This document shows positions 63,861 through 64,000 of a stretch of 64,000 nt of DNA, piece after piece. Below the pieces are notes generated by a model that worked only from the letters and a program-made list of their open reading frames with translations, searched no databases and was not told where the DNA came from. Positions within the stretch are counted from its first letter, which is position 1. The number at the start of each line of letters is the position of its first letter. The translations under genes were made by a program, and so were the position numbers. Source of the DNA: Nonomuraea typhae (GTDB lineage: Bacteria > Actinomycetota > Actinomycetes > Streptosporangiales > Streptosporangiaceae). The stretch is from assembly GCF_009760925.1 (NCBI RefSeq), contig NZ_VRLV01000010.1, forward strand, positions 360,963 to 424,962, written 5' to 3'.

Positions 63861-64000
63861 TCTTGTCTGCGGCTTTGGCATCTTCGGCGAGGACGCGTGC
63901 GTGCAGAAGGCGTAAGGCGCCGGGTGGGGTGCGCGCGGGAGCGATGTGGGTGCCGTGTCGGTCGAGTAGTTCGCCGATGCTGCGGGTAGTGCGGTAGGCG
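63844..64000 (-). CDS. Hypothetical protein, C-terminal part only
   Basis: The last 51 codons of a minus-strand frame enter from the right edge and end with TAA at 63844-63846. Visible are RTTRSIGELLDRHGTHIAP and a basic C-terminal helix LHARVLAEDAKAADKIKPAC. GC-rich third positions support a real gene. It overlaps the 3' end of the P-loop protein by 17 bases. No family was recognised. Confidence 0.45.
   Translation of the reverse strand, partial: AYRTTRSIGELLDRHGTHIAPARTPPGALRLLHARVLAEDAKAADKIKPAC

Overview
The window comes from a high-GC actinomycete chromosome. Codons almost always end in G or C, stop-start overlaps (ATGA, GTGA) are frequent, and the gene families are typical of that group: a SARP/AfsR regulator, a LAL-type LuxR regulator, MbtH, DUF4383, a Ser/Thr kinase and NRPS/PKS genes. 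The mix looks like Streptosporangiales (Nonomuraea-like), but that is an inference. No rRNA, tRNA, CRISPR array or complete insertion sequence was seen.

Layout. 0-8.4 kb: end of an IclR regulator, a sugar kinase, an oligopeptide-type ABC importer operon ending in a FhuF-like ferric reductase, then a BlaI repressor with an M56 peptidase. 8.4-11.7 kb: 4-hydroxybenzoate/protocatechuate catabolism (pobA-pcaI-pcaJ) with a divergent IclR regulator and a 15-bp palindrome between them. 12-38.4 kb: a hybrid NRPS/PKS cluster. It holds MbtH, a free-standing A-T protein, a C-A(Gly)-T protein, a 2095-residue fusion C-A(Ser)-T-TE-MFS-APH, an A-T-C-A-T protein and a KS-AT-KR-DH-ACP polyketide synthase. Inserted between the A-T gene and the rest are a Ser/Thr kinase, a DUF4383 membrane protein and a hydrolase/lipoprotein pair. 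The two large transcription units diverge from an AT-rich promoter region near 28.0 kb.

38.4-51.5 kb: an unusual set with no obvious precursor peptide. It holds an alpha/beta hydrolase, two S8 subtilases around a B12-binding radical SAM enzyme of the RiPP-maturase type, a third subtilase facing away, and a three-gene operon of a protein-arginine-deiminase homologue carrying a LysM-like insert, a HEAT-repeat protein and a LAL-type LuxR regulator. Promoter regions in front of the subtilases share a GGGG-N3-CCCC-type motif. This set is the best candidate here for an undescribed peptide- or protein-modifying system. 51.6-58.3 kb: a SARP-NB-ARC-TPR regulator, a GPH-type sugar transporter with a ChbG/YdjC deacetylase, a BON protein, a metallophosphoesterase and a nucleotidyltransferase-like protein.

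58.3-64 kb: a second copy of the hydrolase/lipoprotein pair seen at 16.4-18.6 kb, with a matching upstream element. After it comes a stretch of visibly lower GC with a Crp/Fnr regulator, a class III cyclase-like protein and a protein with a degenerate P-loop. The last two share an N-L-N-N-G motif and look like an accessory, possibly conflict-type, module.

Working together: the NRPS/PKS proteins plausibly build one peptide-polyketide ending in Gly/Ser units. It would be released by a thioesterase whose nucleophile is cysteine and exported by the MFS domain of the same polypeptide. It might be phosphorylated, for self-protection or as a precursor form, by the fused kinase domain. The order of the proteins is not fixed by gene order.
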